Positions 63,501-64,000 of a stretch of 64,000 nucleotides of DNA are shown here, piece by piece (position 1 is the first letter of the stretch; every line of letters starts with the position of its first letter). Source of the DNA: Roseibium marinum (lineage in GTDB: Bacteria > Pseudomonadota > Alphaproteobacteria > Rhizobiales > Stappiaceae); NCBI RefSeq assembly GCF_002906165.1, contig NZ_PPCN01000001.1, positions 1,426,001 to 1,490,000 on the forward strand, read 5' to 3'. The position numbers and the translations under genes were made by a program. The notes under the pieces were generated by a model, which saw only the letters and a program-made list of their open reading frames with translations, ran no database searches and was not told the DNA's origin.

Positions 63501-64000
63501 GGCTTCGGACGCCACCACCGTTTCCCGCCCTGAAACGCAGCCGGTACGCGCCGCCGCGGCGCCCGCCGATCCTTCTGCCGCACCTGTGGCGGATCCAGTT
63601 CCGGCGGCCGGGAAGGTTCAGCAGGCATCCGCCAACGGTTCTCAGGATGCAGACACCGAACTGACCTTTGCACCGCCGGCCGGGGTGGCCAGCAGCTTCG
63701 GAACCGGAAAAACAGAAAACCCGTCGACCTTCAGCCCGAGCGGGTCAGACGCGGCGGGCAAAAGTTCCAAGGAAACCGAAGTGGCCGGTGCCGGCCAGTC
63801 CTCGACCGGCCTGATTGCAAATCTGCCGCCCGAAGGGATCGGACCGATGGCCCTGCGCAGCGCCGCTGCCGGCGGCGATCCCGCGGCGGAATTCCTGGTC
63901 GGCGTGAAATATACCGAAGGCAGCGGCGTTCCGGCCGACCTGGAAAAGGCCGCCGTCTGGTATCAGAAAGCCGCCGACAAGGGTCTGGCGCCGGCGCAAT
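60580..64000 (+). CDS. PodJ-like SEL1-repeat polar development protein (cut by window edge)
   Basis: An ATG at 60580 opens a frame of 1140 codons that runs to the window edge. The N-terminal 200 residues are basic, then acidic and Gln/Arg-rich (PRQNSQPRQ, YYDDEDEDAGNENYGEDYYD). A very long coiled-coil region follows (about 210-740, for example RRIDALRAPQEKVLGQVREE, RLEEIEDAFAALPRSEHMVV). One membrane helix is near residues 905-920 (RRRTILYAAAAVVLLIGTL), then a periplasmic Ala/Pro-rich stretch, and the start of SEL1 repeats (AAGGDPAAEFLVGVKYTEG, LEKAAVWYQKAADKGLAPAQ). This plan matches PodJ, an organiser of cell-pole proteins; a C-terminal peptidoglycan-binding domain is expected outside the window. 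Confidence 0.9.
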   Translation, partial: MPAWKKHEAGSRGRDAYEGDDFYESPRRERARDRIERLTRTATALGGRESRMDERDEDLDAVADELDRLLSEKESAAPQRPVRSDRQTRQNSQPRQNSQPRQAPRRRAPARESAHDSRVDEVLGALDRLDEQVQGLEGGSGFEKPQGASSRPRSRPGRYAIDSLREDRYQDPSDPYYDDEDEDAGNENYGEDYYDPAPPPRERGGRDRHDASYHVYKDLGRRIDALRAPQEKVLGQVREEIGSLRDALGGMSQGTSETVNRQNAELRRLADMVERLRNDKKTDHLAREIRKEVSELKSMVGRTNVEGALETLEHGYAHILQRLDELSRASVDPRVLRSVTARLEEIEDAFAALPRSEHMVVLEDRIVTIAERVEELLQRKDHAQIEPLRAELREVRGFVEQIDIKGLVEGIDDRMKFVSGRLDDLEVLAREQRGLDSRLSAMEDRMPEPETIARLQGRLEDIVGMMSDDRAEPSGDEHLSRVDRRLDDIVDRLERMEHAAPLPSAHAGAFEALEKRLEMISGKIDAIEKKTSRSRPAKANAKGGGEADNEFLSQLQDRLSDLTARLDQPSDTVTTADLDKLREEIGSMRASVAAPASTEALEQRIADLAQVVTKGGELTDDGRFEQLGEKVAALAQQLENSSTTAFGVEQFSPVLERIEQGLQQTRADVVEIARQAATEAVANLPAAKSSQYDEEINALQGDLRRLLDAAEGGDERTRNTFDGVKSVLGSLTERLDNLERSETIAAAPAASFSPLKVADRTPVFTKPVLPASPEEDGRQTSADDAARPDMRTRDRKADFIAAARRAAQAASAEAARLDKKPKGRAGSETADEERGKARVGWLRNVLRREKPAVSGETAAEPADDLELGAEDIADKEFQAQDSRVLPGDRPAPELSPSSGGRRRTILYAAAAVVLLIGTLQVYRLTTGGADEGEQIASTAEKTLETVEALPEDLETDLAAAAAKAAAARSVEPQPASDATTVSRPETQPVRAAAAPADPSAAPVADPVPAAGKVQQASANGSQDADTELTFAPPAGVASSFGTGKTENPSTFSPSGSDAAGKSSKETEVAGAGQSSTGLIANLPPEGIGPMALRSAAAGGDPAAEFLVGVKYTEGSGVPADLEKAAVWYQKAADKGLAPAQ

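Overview
This window looks like a chromosomal segment of an alphaproteobacterium of the order Hyphomicrobiales/Rhizobiales. The GcrA cell-cycle regulator, GANTC sites with CtrA-type boxes, a SAM-II riboswitch ahead of metZ, a bipartite Dcd-type deaminase, class I lysyl-tRNA synthetase and several rhizobial-style intergenic palindromes all point that way. My best guess is a marine Stappia/Roseibium (Labrenzia)-like organism, from the style of the proteins only. Both window edges cut a gene: a CorA-family transporter on the left and a very long PodJ-like SEL1-repeat polar protein on the right.

Layout. 1-3.9 kb: CorA fragment, small ORF, DUF1499 protein, metallo-beta-lactamase-fold hydrolase, SRPBCC protein. 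4.1-13.5 kb: a complete phosphate regulon (phoR, a second pstS paralogue, pstS with a four-repeat Pho box, a terminator, pstC-pstA-pstB-phoU, phoB, a strong terminator). 13.5-18 kb: a structured repeat element, gcrA, then argD-argF-hslO. 18-25.4 kb: an RND efflux pair, a small alpha/beta hydrolase, a fatty acid hydroxylase-superfamily protein and a periplasmic binding protein. 25.7-33.9 kb: GMC oxidoreductase, Lrp regulator, DUF1127 protein, tRNA-Gly(CCC), a NaChBac-type sodium channel, YigZ, Dcd, SAM-II riboswitch plus metZ, CDP-alcohol phosphatidyltransferase, apaG. 33.9-42 kb: a catabolic island (CoA-transferase, tripartite tricarboxylate transporter, LysR regulator, and SDR-thiolase-MaoC). 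42-52.7 kb: TerB-like protein, lysK, SNase-like protein, DUF952, pyrD, MATE exporter, histone-deacetylase-family enzyme, a coiled-coil protein behind a perfect CtrA box, a second copy of the structured repeat, a small membrane protein, a 550-base gap with RNA-like structure, an AraC regulator. 52.9-60.3 kb: a five-gene beta-oxidation operon (acyl-CoA dehydrogenase, GST, thiolase, cupin, FadJ-like enzyme) with a MerR regulator; near-identical operators lie in front of the regulator gene and of the operon. 60.6 kb to the end: the PodJ-like gene.

How parts work together. PhoR/PhoB should sense Pi through PstSCAB-PhoU and act at the Pho box before pstS. The hairpin between pstS and pstC would keep binding-protein levels above those of the permease. 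The MerR protein probably controls its own gene and the acyl-CoA dehydrogenase operon. The SDR-thiolase-MaoC genes, CoA-transferase and TTT importer are arranged around one LysR gene, so they probably take up and degrade one carboxylic acid, which I cannot identify.

The most unusual signal is a pair of roughly 230-270 bp elements (13561-13828 and 50658-50889, opposite orientations). Their ends and several internal blocks are conserved. Their roughly 32-base terminal arms and internal hairpin stems differ between copies but stay self-complementary, which suggests selection on structure. No CRISPR array, prophage, transposase gene or defence system was seen.
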